The notes beneath the pieces are model-generated. The model did no database searches and was not told the origin of the DNA. It saw only the letters and a list, made by a program, of their open reading frames with translations. Positions 1-6,090 of a stretch of DNA of 9,060 nucleotides are shown piece after piece. Every line of letters begins with the position of its first letter. Positions within the stretch are counted from its first letter, which is position 1. The stretch is from Pelotomaculum sp. (GTDB lineage Bacteria; Bacillota; Desulfotomaculia; Desulfotomaculales; Pelotomaculaceae), in contig DNIT01000190.1 in assembly GCA_003489345.1 (NCBI GenBank), positions 7,672 to 16,731 on the forward strand, in the 5' to 3' direction. Made by a program: the position numbers and the translations under genes.

Positions 1-309
1 CTCCGGCCGCAGGAGTACCTCCATATGGCCGCGGTAGGGAGCCACATAGCGAATCTCATAGATTTTACCATCATGCACTACGCGCCGGGCCAACTGGACC
101 GCATCAGTGGGGTTACAGAACATCCGGGAAGTTATACCGGTCTCCACTATACCATATTGCCGCTCGGCCAACTCCCCGCCCATGGGCTGGATATCGGCCT
201 GGATGATTGCAACTGTCTCCCAGGTCTCCACTGGCATACCGATATCATCATAGCCGGTGGTCTTGGCCTGGATCTCTACAGGGCAGGGGAGCTTGGAAAT
301 AGGAATCAT
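1..309 (-). CDS. Head closure / head-tail joining protein, partial at the left window edge
   Basis: The open frame starts at ATG 309 and stays open to base 1, giving 103 residues with no stop, so the C-terminus lies outside the window. The protein begins MIPISKLPCPVEIQ and ends near YRGHMEVLLRPE. The mix of short beta strands and a pattern like 'GELAERQYGIVETGITSRMFC...G.IYEIRYVAPYRGHMEVLL' is typical of the Phage_H_T_join / SPP1 gp16 class. That class forms the ring under the connector which closes the filled head and takes the tail. Most such proteins are about 100-120 residues, so little is probably missing. The start overlaps the upstream stop (ATGA), and GGAAGGTG lies about 8 bases before it. 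Its place directly after the connector gene supports the call. The family is inferred from pattern and position. Confidence 0.75.
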   Translation of the reverse strand, partial: MIPISKLPCPVEIQAKTTGYDDIGMPVETWETVAIIQADIQPMGGELAERQYGIVETGITSRMFCNPTDAVQLARRVVHDGKIYEIRYVAPYRGHMEVLLRPE

Positions 310-614
310 AATAGTTTCACCTTCCTATACGGCCGCAACTGACGATTAATACTTTTAGGAATATCATCTTCTCCAAAATTAGTGGTTGAATATGCCCCCA
401 CTGCGCCTCCCTGCTTATATTGGTCAGCATTGCGGGAATACAGCACTACCGACAGGCGGTCAATTACAGATTCGGCTTCCAACGGAATATCATCCCGGTT
501 GCAATAATCCTTGAAATAAGCCTGGGCATCTGTGAGCATCAAGTCCAGCATGGCATCCTGGCTGGCGTCATCCAGGGCAATCCCCAGGCGGGTTTTCAGT
601 TCAGGTACCGGCAT
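306..614 (-). CDS. Head-tail connector protein (gp6/SPP1 gp15-like)
   Basis: This is a 102-residue, mostly helical protein: MPVPELKTRLGI, then a helix with 'DAMLDLMLTDAQAYFKDYCNRD', then 'ESVIDRLSVVLYSRNADQYKQ' and a tail with 'NRQLRPYRKVKLL'. This helix order, the YCNRDDIP turn and the closing 'R.YRKV' are characteristic of the phage connector family that includes HK97 gp6 and SPP1 gp15. Members form a ring beneath the portal after packaging. Length is normal for the family. The start at ATG 614 lies two bases after the previous stop, and its ribosome binding site (AGAGGGTGA) is inside the end of that upstream gene. The 3' end overlaps the next gene by ATGA, so the two are probably translationally coupled, as fits partners that stack in one structure. 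Confidence 0.82.
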   Translation of the reverse strand: MPVPELKTRLGIALDDASQDAMLDLMLTDAQAYFKDYCNRDDIPLEAESVIDRLSVVLYSRNADQYKQGGAVGAYSTTNFGEDDIPKSINRQLRPYRKVKLL

Positions 615-616
615 GG

Positions 617-871
617 TTATTCACCCTCTTTCAGGGCCTCGCGCAACTCTTCGGTGTTCATGTTGTAGTAGTCCTCGATTCCCCGCTCTTTAGCAAGAGC
701 CCGGAGTTCGGGGTAGGGCATATCGTCCAGGTCGCCAGGGGTAGTTTCCAATTCCTCTGCCAGATTTTGCTCATCAGCTTCCTGCTTTTGTGCTTCAAGC
801 TTGGCCGCTTCCTCAGCCTCCTGCTGAGCTGCAAGCTCTCTCCGTCGCCTATTAAATCCTGTCACGCTCAT
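617..871 (-). CDS. Small coiled-coil protein with Rho_N/SAP-like C-terminal domain
   Basis: This 84-residue protein has two parts. Residues 7-45 are highly charged (RRRRELAAQQEAEEAAKLEAQ) and should form a helix or coiled coil. Residues 51-83 (MPYPELRALAKERGIEDYYN then MNTEELREALKE) match the helix-extended-helix shape of the Rho termination factor N-terminal / SAP / HeH group, a small domain often found to bind nucleic acid. Proteins of this layout are common between the capsid and connector genes of Firmicute phages, but their job is not established. The start is ATG 871 with GAGGTGA about 6 bases upstream. The gene follows the Ig-like gene across a GC-rich hairpin and is nearly fused to the connector gene. 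The domain is seen by pattern. A role at the packaged DNA or portal vertex is only a guess. Confidence 0.72.
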   Translation of the reverse strand: MSVTGFNRRRRELAAQQEAEEAAKLEAQKQEADEQNLAEELETTPGDLDDMPYPELRALAKERGIEDYYNMNTEELREALKEGE

Positions 872-891
872 ATAATCACCTCACAAATAGA

Positions 892-909
892 GGGGAGCCC
901 CAGCTCCCC
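892..909 (-). other. GC-rich intergenic hairpin between two head genes
   Basis: A perfect 7-bp stem (GGGGAGC / GCTCCCC, loop of 4) begins five bases after the stop of the 915-1436 gene and lies upstream of the ribosome binding site of the next gene. On the minus strand it is followed by TCTATTTG rather than a T run, so it is a poor intrinsic terminator. It may instead protect the 3' end of the abundant capsid-region message or trim downstream expression. Confidence 0.5.
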
Positions 910-914
910 CGCGT

Positions 915-1436
915 TTAACCTTCTGGTGCAGGATCTGCGTCGACATCAACCAGGAAATGGGCGTTCTTTTCAACCGTGTAGCCCATGATGCCGACATTGC
1001 TGTCGTCAACAGTAACCTTAATGGTGTCGTTCTCTGCCCAGGTGCCGCCCAAAACTAAATTGAAATTGCAGACGCCGTTCTCAAAGGTCATATTGGCAGC
1101 TGCATCCGCTCCGGCCTCGCCAGCGTCCCCATCATCAATGGCAATGGTGCCGGCTGCGGAAGTGATGTCAACCTTGACCTCCAAGGTGCCGTTGTAGAAT
1201 GCCAAAACCTTAGTTTTGGTTTTGTTCATTACCTGGATGGTTACGGGCACCACAAGGTCGGCGTTTGCTTCTGTAACCGTAGGTTCCAGCGCCGCTTCGT
1301 TTCCAGCATCTCCGGTCATGGCCGGGAGGATGACGAGATCGACATCCCCGCTGGCGGCATCTTCCATGCCCATTAGGTGATCATAGAAATCGTTGGGGGT
1401 ATAAGTAAACCTCTTCAAATATTCAAGGAATCTCAT
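915..1436 (-). CDS. Acidic beta-rich protein, possible Ig-like head decoration protein
   Basis: I do not recognise a named family for this 173-residue protein. Residues 1-25 (MRFLEYLKRFTYTP...) look helical. From about residue 60 onward the sequence alternates hydrophobic and polar residues in short strands: 'VVPVTIQVMNKTKTKVLAFYNGTLEVKVDI', 'GTIAIDD', 'MTFENGVCNFNLVLGGTW', 'DTIKVTVDDS'. This resembles bacterial Ig-like domains. Asp, Glu, Ala and Gly are very frequent and basic residues are few. It sits 15 bases after the major capsid stop, where decoration or head-fibre proteins are often encoded, so a surface decoration role is plausible but inferred. Several starts are close together. ATG 1436 is preferred because GGGG lies 7 bases upstream, while GTG 1439 would add one residue. 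Tail-tube or spacer roles cannot be excluded. Confidence 0.68.
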   Translation of the reverse strand: MRFLEYLKRFTYTPNDFYDHLMGMEDAASGDVDLVILPAMTGDAGNEAALEPTVTEANADLVVPVTIQVMNKTKTKVLAFYNGTLEVKVDITSAAGTIAIDDGDAGEAGADAAANMTFENGVCNFNLVLGGTWAENDTIKVTVDDSNVGIMGYTVEKNAHFLVDVDADPAPEG

Positions 1437-1451
1437 CACATCACCCCACCC

Positions 1452-2423
1452 TTACGCCAATTTATGTTTGAACTGAACGATACGGACGTTCTTGCTCTCG
1501 TAGACTCGTACCCAGTTCAAATAGTTGGCCAGCTCGGCGTTGGAAGGGGTAGCACCAGTCACAACAGCATTCTGGAAAGCAACTCCCCTTGGGTGCAGCA
1601 GGAAGTGCCGGCGGTTAATCAGAATATCATCGCCAGCCAGAGAATCCCTGTCCATTTCGGTCGGTACAGGAGCCGCGCCTTCACCCCATCCAAAAGCACC
1701 TTGACCAAAGATGTAGGTGGTATATACGCCGTTTGCTACGGGCAATCCATCGTCTTCGACTACGGGTTTGCTCAGGAAGTATTTAATGGTCGGTTTGCCT
1801 TCTGAACCTGGGATGGTTTCGATCAGATCATCTTTGGTCAGTTTTGCAACGGTCGCACTGTGCATGGCAAAACCAGTCAACCGCTGGTTTGCATCGCCTA
1901 ACTTATACAGAGCATCTACAGTGGTGCCTGCCGCAATCGAGCGAGTTGCAGCAGTGGATTCCGCAGAGATGTCGTGGATATTACCATCCATTCCGGTGGC
2001 GGAGTTGCCGAAAATACCAGCCAAGGTGTTAATCAACACGGACTGAAAGCGTCTGGCCCAATATAAAGCCACTAAATCGCCTATGGCTTTCATGGGATCG
2101 TCCCCGGACAATGCTTTTGCTAAGTCGTTTACGCTCCAAGCGCGGCCACGGGCCAGAAGGGCAGCTACGTCCTGACTTGCTGAAATTTTACCGACAGTCA
2201 GCGCGGCTTCATCATCCAGCACTTCATCGTCTCCGTCCAGGTCTTCCCAGTACGGCATATTGATCAGTTTACCTCCGGCTCTGGCCAGAGTGTCCAGTTG
2301 TTCTGAACGCTCAATAATACCGGACTGGTAAAAAGCAGACAGTTCAGCGGTGCGCTCGACCACATAGGGGTTAAAAACATCAGGGACAATAACGTCTGAA
2401 ATAATAGTCTTGGTTGCGGGCAT
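1452..2423 (-). CDS. Major capsid protein
   Basis: This 323-residue protein starts MPATKTIISDVIVPDVFNPY. The stretch 'ERTAELSAFYQSGII' (residues 23-37), then 'GGKLINMPYWEDLDGDDEVLDD' and 'GKISASQDVAALLARGRAWSVNDLAKALSGDDP', then 'AIGDLVALYWARRFQSVL' is the hallmark of a widespread capsid protein family with the HK97 fold, common in Clostridia prophages. It forms the icosahedral shell. The C-terminal part has 'DDILINRRHFLLHPRGVAF' and 'ELANYLNWVRVYESKNVRIVQFKH', also typical of this group. There is no obvious N-terminal propeptide, and no protease gene is seen in the neighbouring genes, so assembly probably relies on the scaffold encoded just upstream. The start at ATG 2423 has AGAGAGGT about 8 bases before it and lies 20 bases after the scaffold stop. 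Confidence 0.93.
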   Translation of the reverse strand: MPATKTIISDVIVPDVFNPYVVERTAELSAFYQSGIIERSEQLDTLARAGGKLINMPYWEDLDGDDEVLDDEAALTVGKISASQDVAALLARGRAWSVNDLAKALSGDDPMKAIGDLVALYWARRFQSVLINTLAGIFGNSATGMDGNIHDISAESTAATRSIAAGTTVDALYKLGDANQRLTGFAMHSATVAKLTKDDLIETIPGSEGKPTIKYFLSKPVVEDDGLPVANGVYTTYIFGQGAFGWGEGAAPVPTEMDRDSLAGDDILINRRHFLLHPRGVAFQNAVVTGATPSNAELANYLNWVRVYESKNVRIVQFKHKLA

Positions 2424-2443
2424 AATTCATTACCTCTCTTTCA

Positions 2444-3076
2444 TTATTTGGCTTGCGCCATCATCTGCCGGGCCAGCTCGGGATTCTCCCGGAGTAACCG
2501 GCCTTGTTCAGTCAAGTTGAAGGTCTCTTTCTTCCAGGGGTTCTTTTGTCCAGAACCTCCACCACCACCCGGAGGAGTGGTCCTGCCATTGTCTTTAAAC
2601 TTCTGCTCAACGGCCTTTTCAATAGCTTGCTGCCAGATGTTCTCCAGCGCAGTTATGTTACTTACGGTCGTATCTTCGTCTTGCCCCACAAAGTACGATA
2701 CCAGCTCAACGGGCAGCCCCTTCTGTGTTGCGAGTGTAGTTGCTTTGTTTACCAGCTCAGACTTGACCCGGGCCTGACGTTCTGATGCCAGTTCCTCTTC
2801 AAGTTTTCTGAGGCGTTTTTGCTCCTCGGTCTCAGCCGGGAACTTCTTCTTAATCTCCTCGTCCAGCAGGGAAGGCAATGTCTTTTCTTTCCAGGTTTCC
2901 AGCCCTTTCGTGAAGTGCTGGTCTAGCCTGGGTTGTAAGAGTTTCTTGCCTTCTTCGGTACTTAGGAACGCAGTAACGCCCTCCGGTGTCAAAGGATATA
3001 ACCCCTTGAGGTAGGTCTGCACTTCCTGGTTGTCTTTGTTAGCCTCAATAAACTGTTTGAGTTCTTCCAACGTCAT
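2444..3076 (-). CDS. Capsid scaffolding protein (DUF4355-type)
   Basis: From ATG 3076 the protein is 210 residues. Residues 1-60 are helical. Residues 72-112 (DEEIKKKFPAETEEQKRLRK, then a Glu/Arg-rich run) form a coiled coil. Residues 113-160 hold 'ATQKGLPVELVSYFVGQDED...NI.ALENIWQQAIEKAVEQKF', the core of the DUF4355 phage scaffold family. A Gly-rich linker (PPGGGGGSG, about 168-176) leads to a C-terminal helix pair, 'NPWKKETFNLTEQGRLLREN', which in this family ends the protein and probably binds capsid subunits. The scaffold shapes the empty shell and is then expelled. A longer frame reaches TTG 3136, but ATG 3076 is preferred because AGAGGGG lies about 8 bases before it and the family begins at such a MTLEELK sequence. 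It lies immediately upstream of the capsid gene, as expected. Confidence 0.9.
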   Translation of the reverse strand: MTLEELKQFIEANKDNQEVQTYLKGLYPLTPEGVTAFLSTEEGKKLLQPRLDQHFTKGLETWKEKTLPSLLDEEIKKKFPAETEEQKRLRKLEEELASERQARVKSELVNKATTLATQKGLPVELVSYFVGQDEDTTVSNITALENIWQQAIEKAVEQKFKDNGRTTPPGGGGGSGQKNPWKKETFNLTEQGRLLRENPELARQMMAQAK

Positions 3077-3164
3077 AAATATTTCCCCTCTCTTATTAGC
3101 CCTCCCAGTACGCGCCTGAGAGTGCATAATTAACAACTTGTCAAAATGATTAAAATTAACGATC

Positions 3165-3253
3165 TACTTGACTTTTTTCAGGAGGTATTAAGCGTGCTAC
3201 GAATGCCTGTATATTGGCAACAAGAGCACCTATTATAAAAAATAGGTCAAGTA
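3165..3253. repeat. Nested palindromic element in the gap before the scaffold gene
   Basis: This 89-base element is bounded by perfect 8-bp inverted arms, TACTTGAC (3165-3172) and GTCAAGTA (3246-3253). Inside are further matching arms in order: TTTTTT (3173-3178) with AAAAAA (3237-3242), GTGCT (3194-3198) with AGCAC (3225-3229), and TGCC (3204-3207) with GGCA (3216-3219), closing on an 8-base loop. The order makes one long interrupted hairpin on either strand. I see no clear target duplication at its borders. It could be a small palindromic mobile repeat, a structured leader RNA for the scaffold-capsid message, or a protein-binding site. Confidence 0.5.
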
Positions 3254-3264
3254 AATTTGGGCAT

Positions 3265-3290
3265 AAAAAAACACCCACCTAAGCGAGTGT
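3265..3290 (-). terminator. Intrinsic terminator after the packaging/portal block
   Basis: On the minus strand ACACTCGC pairs with GTGGGTGT (two G-T wobbles) around a TTAG loop, followed by seven T. It starts 14 bases after the stop of the 3305-3544 gene. It separates the terminase-portal genes from the scaffold-capsid genes. It does not have a T run in the plus direction, so it acts on the minus-strand transcript only. Confidence 0.75.
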
Positions 3291-3304
3291 CATTTACTAA
3301 GTTA

Positions 3305-3544
3305 TTAAAATATTTCTTCCCGGCCCTCCAGGAATGCCTTTATATCATAATCCTTCCTAAGTGCTCTCCGCACTTCCATGTAAATAAAGTCTTTTAAAGG
3401 CGCCGGGGTCAGTTCATGCTGGTAAATCCGCTGATATAGATGCAGCAGTTTTCGCACTATACTAACTTCATCAAGCTCTAGCTTCTGCATTTGGTTGTCT
3501 GGGGAATGCTGTCCCAACATCTCTTTGAAGTCGCCGAAGTCCAT
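3305..3544 (-). CDS. Hypothetical small helical phage protein
   Basis: I do not recognise this protein. From ATG 3544 it has 79 residues and is rich in charged helices: 'MQKLELDEVSIVRKLLHLYQ', then 'PLKDFIYMEVRRALRKDYDIKAFLEGREEIF'. There is no signal peptide, membrane segment or cysteine pair. The start is uncertain. A strong GGGAGGTGG lies at 3564-3572, but the ATG is 19 bases from it, which is too far. The same frame is open to TTG 3574, which would place the ribosome binding site inside the gene. The only codon at ideal spacing is ATC 3559. The gene follows the minor head protein after a few bases and is closed by a terminator. Its place between minor head protein and scaffold suggests a role in head assembly, without proof. 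Confidence 0.62.
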   Translation of the reverse strand: MDFGDFKEMLGQHSPDNQMQKLELDEVSIVRKLLHLYQRIYQHELTPAPLKDFIYMEVRRALRKDYDIKAFLEGREEIF

Positions 3545-3575
3545 TTTGTCATCTGAGATATTACCACCTCCCAAA

Positions 3576-4502
3576 CTACTTTACTGTATTATTATACCAT
3601 TCTTGGTAGGTGGTGTTTTTGATTACCTTATTCTTTCCGGTTTTTTCATCCCGGGCACGTCTTAAAGTGGGTTCCATACCTTCAATCTCAGCCCTAACGG
3701 TGCACCGGCAGTTTATATCCTCAGAAGCTATGCCAAAGCCCCCGGGATACATGGCAGTATAGCCCCGAATGGTAAAGGGTTGGTCTATATCCACCTTCTG
3801 ACCGTCCAAAGAGCGGTGACTGTCCCGGGTCCTTCCATCAAGAGTAGATACCCACACCCGCTTAAAAATCAGCCCTTTAGCTGCAGCCTGTTCAAAGCTG
3901 GCTTGGGTGCCTTGGCTTACTGCTCGGTGGGTTTCAGTCTGGACTATCCGGAGTGCTTTACTGGCCCCCACGTTTACCCGTTCGGTAACGGCTTTGGCAG
4001 TCTTATCATAGGAGTTACCTTGTATGATGCCCCGGGTTATTTCCTCGCGGATCTGTTTGACCATGACCTGGGCATTATCCTTTACCCGCTCTGGCCATGA
4101 TATACGGTCAAGAGGGGAGAGGATAGCGGCTTCAACAGCCTTGGGATTAATCACGGTGAAGCCCAGAGCTACCTCCGCATCAGTTTCCAGGGCAAAAGCA
4201 GTCCGATAATAACTCTCTGAGAATATGTCCCGGATAGCCTTCTTGGTGATCTTGGCCTCTGTAAATGTGACAGCCTTTACCACGTCAGCTATGGCCTTCT
4301 CCAGTTTCACCAGCCGGCCGTATTTCATCATCTCGGCCATAGTAAGTACCCCGGCTATAGCGTACTTTTCATAGGCAGTGGAAAGCTCTACACGAATGTC
4401 CTTTAGGCTCGCTTTATAAGCGTTAATAAGCTCTTTCTCGGCCTGCTGTTCAAGTTTATCAGTAGCCTGCTCACCCTGTTTGAATTTGTCATCCAGGTTC
4501 AT
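3576..4502 (-). CDS. Minor head protein with MuF domain (SPP1 gp7 / Mu gpF-like)
   Basis: This 308-residue protein has a helical N-terminal two thirds (residues 1-160, many Lys/Glu heptads) and a MuF domain at about 165-272. The domain shows 'SKALRIVQTETHRAVSQGTQ' (181-200), 'RVWVSTLDGRTRDSHRSLDG' (215-234) and the closing 'EDINCRCTVRAEIEG' (261-275). The DGRTRDSH and NCRC motifs define the family. In SPP1 the relative gp7 is carried in the head with the portal and helps DNA leave the capsid. Here there is no toxin domain after MuF; the protein ends about 35 residues later. ATG 4502 overlaps the stop of the four-cysteine gene (ATGA), with only a weak GGTGA before it, so it is probably translated by coupling. 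Position just after the portal is standard. Confidence 0.92.
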   Translation of the reverse strand: MNLDDKFKQGEQATDKLEQQAEKELINAYKASLKDIRVELSTAYEKYAIAGVLTMAEMMKYGRLVKLEKAIADVVKAVTFTEAKITKKAIRDIFSESYYRTAFALETDAEVALGFTVINPKAVEAAILSPLDRISWPERVKDNAQVMVKQIREEITRGIIQGNSYDKTAKAVTERVNVGASKALRIVQTETHRAVSQGTQASFEQAAAKGLIFKRVWVSTLDGRTRDSHRSLDGQKVDIDQPFTIRGYTAMYPGGFGIASEDINCRCTVRAEIEGMEPTLRRARDEKTGKNKVIKNTTYQEWYNNTVK

Positions 4503-4711
4503 GAAGCATCACCATCCGGGTAATCAAAGTGTTCAGCTACATTTCGGAGCATGGCAACCTGTTCGCCAGGGCTTTTCAAAACTAGCTGGCGAAACATTTC
4601 TAATGGTAGGCAAGGGGCTTTATCACTCTGACATACGGTACCTTTAGGACATTTCTCACACAGGGAAGTATTCCACTCGATAGAACGGTCAAATTTGAGT
4701 ATCTTAGCCAC
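4499..4711 (-). CDS. Small four-cysteine (zinc-binding-like) protein between portal and MuF genes
   Basis: From GTG 4711 this is a 70-residue protein, MAKILKFDRSIEWNTSLCEK and onward. It has C-x2-C-x5-C-x6-C (CEKCPKGTVCQSDKAPC), a spacing that could hold zinc or a metal cluster. The rest, 'LEMFRQLVLKSPGEQVAMLR', looks helical. I know no function for it. Three GTG codons in frame (4720, 4714, 4711) could start it. The polyglycine codons at the end of the portal gene contain GGAGGTGG (4717-4724), and 4711 gives the best spacing of 8 bases from GGAGG, so it is preferred. It overlaps the portal gene by 8 bases and the MuF gene by 4. This tight packing argues that it is a real gene, expressed with the portal, rather than a chance frame. 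Confidence 0.75.
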   Translation of the reverse strand: MAKILKFDRSIEWNTSLCEKCPKGTVCQSDKAPCLPLEMFRQLVLKSPGEQVAMLRNVAEHFDYPDGDAS

Positions 4712-6077
4712 CACCGCCACCTCCAGTATCTATGTTATCCAGGTTCACCAGTCCTTCATTATCCTTGGCCATCTCCTCCAACTCCCAATCAACGTCATCC
4801 ACAAAGGACAACTGTGACAGTCGGGTCCGCTCAGATACAAGACCTTTCAGATGGGCAGTGGTCTGAGCTTCATCCAGCAGGTTCACCGGCAGATTCCTTT
4901 TGAAACTGAAGTAAATATTGGTGTACTCTACCGGAATGCCTTTCTTGGCCCAAGCGGTGGCCAGCACCTTAAACTGCTGCCGGAGGGCAGCGGTCATCTT
5001 GCGTTCCAGAGTAATACATTTGTTTTCCAGTGGCATCAACTTGTACCGGATAGCCACACCGGACAGGTTGCTTGCGAATGATTCATCAGTCATATTGACT
5101 GACTTACCGAACCTCATGATATTGCCTTCCAGTCGGTTCAGGTGGTTCTCAATGGCGGTATCGTTCATCTGCTTGGTAATAAACTCAATGCCAACCCCTT
5201 CGCCCTTCTCATCCAGGCCGAAGGCCCCGGTCTGCCGGGCCTTTGCAAGCGTCTCCTCGTCAGGGTCATAGCCATAGAAGGCCATGTAAGCCAGCCGGAA
5301 CTGCTCAATCTCACTGTTGACATCAGACAGGGTGCGGTCATAGGCATCAATGAGGTTTAGGATCTTCTCAGCATCCCCCTGCATTTCTTCATTGTTCGGA
5401 AAGATTATGAGCGGTACCAGGTCGAACAAGTGCGGCTGGGGATTAACCGGCTCGGAAATGTCCAGCACATACTCTCCCTTGTCATCCTGCAGGTAGTAGG
5501 TTACGGTCGTATCGTCGTACCACTCTACCCGAGTCATGGTGGTTTCCTTATCACCGGCCTTAATAGTTACATCATAGTACCTGAGGGCGAACTGGGGCTC
5601 GTTGATGGACCTATCATAAATCAGTATCACTTCCCAGGGGTTCACATTCATGACTCGCTCCAGCCCGTCCCTATCAATGTAAAGCAACCGGGCAGAATAG
5701 CCGCAGATGGTGGCCATCTTGACCGTTTCACTGTCCAGGTCATCAATGTTATTCCGAAGTTTGATGTCCTGCAGCGTAGCGTCCACCTTTTCGGCCCCGG
5801 GTTGCTCCTTGTCTACCTGGTAGCTGATAGGATTCCCTATGAAATAGCCTACCTTTGTGTCGACTATCTCCGAATCAAAAGAGTTGTTCAGTTTCCGGTT
5901 AATCTTGCCCTCATCTTCAAATTCCCGGTTAAGAATAGGTAAGTCATCCGTCTTATACCGATTATACAGGTCCAGCATCTTTTTCCGGGTCGGCGCATGG
6001 TCGTCTATCAAGTCTTTTATTATGTCGCTGGTTACCTGGCCATCAAGGGCAATTAACTGTTTAAGTATGTCCTGCAT
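4704..6077 (-). CDS. Portal protein (SPP1 gp6-type)
   Basis: This 457-residue protein fits the SPP1 gp6 portal family. The N-terminal part has 'KKMLDLYNRYKTDDLPILNR' and 'NNSFDSEIVDTKVGYFIGNP' (about 65-85), which is the family signature. 'SETVKMATICGYSARLLYID' follows, then 'VNPWEVILIYD' and 'YYDVTIK', and the long central helix region near 'NNEEMQGDAEKILNLIDAYD'. Twelve subunits form the ring through which DNA enters and leaves the head. The C-terminus ends in six glycines, and those codons also carry the ribosome binding site of the next gene. The start is ATG 6077 with GGGGAGTGA about 6 bases upstream, 13 bases after the large terminase stop. Length is close to the family's usual 450-500. 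Confidence 0.95.
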   Translation of the reverse strand: MQDILKQLIALDGQVTSDIIKDLIDDHAPTRKKMLDLYNRYKTDDLPILNREFEDEGKINRKLNNSFDSEIVDTKVGYFIGNPISYQVDKEQPGAEKVDATLQDIKLRNNIDDLDSETVKMATICGYSARLLYIDRDGLERVMNVNPWEVILIYDRSINEPQFALRYYDVTIKAGDKETTMTRVEWYDDTTVTYYLQDDKGEYVLDISEPVNPQPHLFDLVPLIIFPNNEEMQGDAEKILNLIDAYDRTLSDVNSEIEQFRLAYMAFYGYDPDEETLAKARQTGAFGLDEKGEGVGIEFITKQMNDTAIENHLNRLEGNIMRFGKSVNMTDESFASNLSGVAIRYKLMPLENKCITLERKMTAALRQQFKVLATAWAKKGIPVEYTNIYFSFKRNLPVNLLDEAQTTAHLKGLVSERTRLSQLSFVDDVDWELEEMAKDNEGLVNLDNIDTGGGGGG

Positions 6078-6090
6078 TTCTTCACTCCCC

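Noticed and set aside
1377..1805. 142-codon open frame on the plus strand
   Set aside because: It lies antisense to the major capsid gene, has no ribosome binding site, and its product has no family-like pattern. It is a shadow of the capsid frame.
3077..3136. Longer scaffold start at TTG 3136 or ATG 3127
   Set aside because: Neither has a ribosome site at proper spacing, while ATG 3076 has one and matches the usual start of the family.
3139..3144. TTGACA on the minus strand as a -35 box for the scaffold gene
   Set aside because: The hexamer 17 bases downstream is TCTCAG, and no acceptable -10 box lies at 16-18 bases.
3233..3250. TTGACC with TATAAT on the minus strand as a promoter
   Set aside because: The two hexamers are only about 7 bases apart, far too close for a sigma-A promoter. 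The TTGAC is part of the inverted-repeat arm.
5430..5942. 170-codon open frame on the plus strand
   Set aside because: It is wholly antisense to the portal gene, whose protein is clearly recognised. No separate signals support it.
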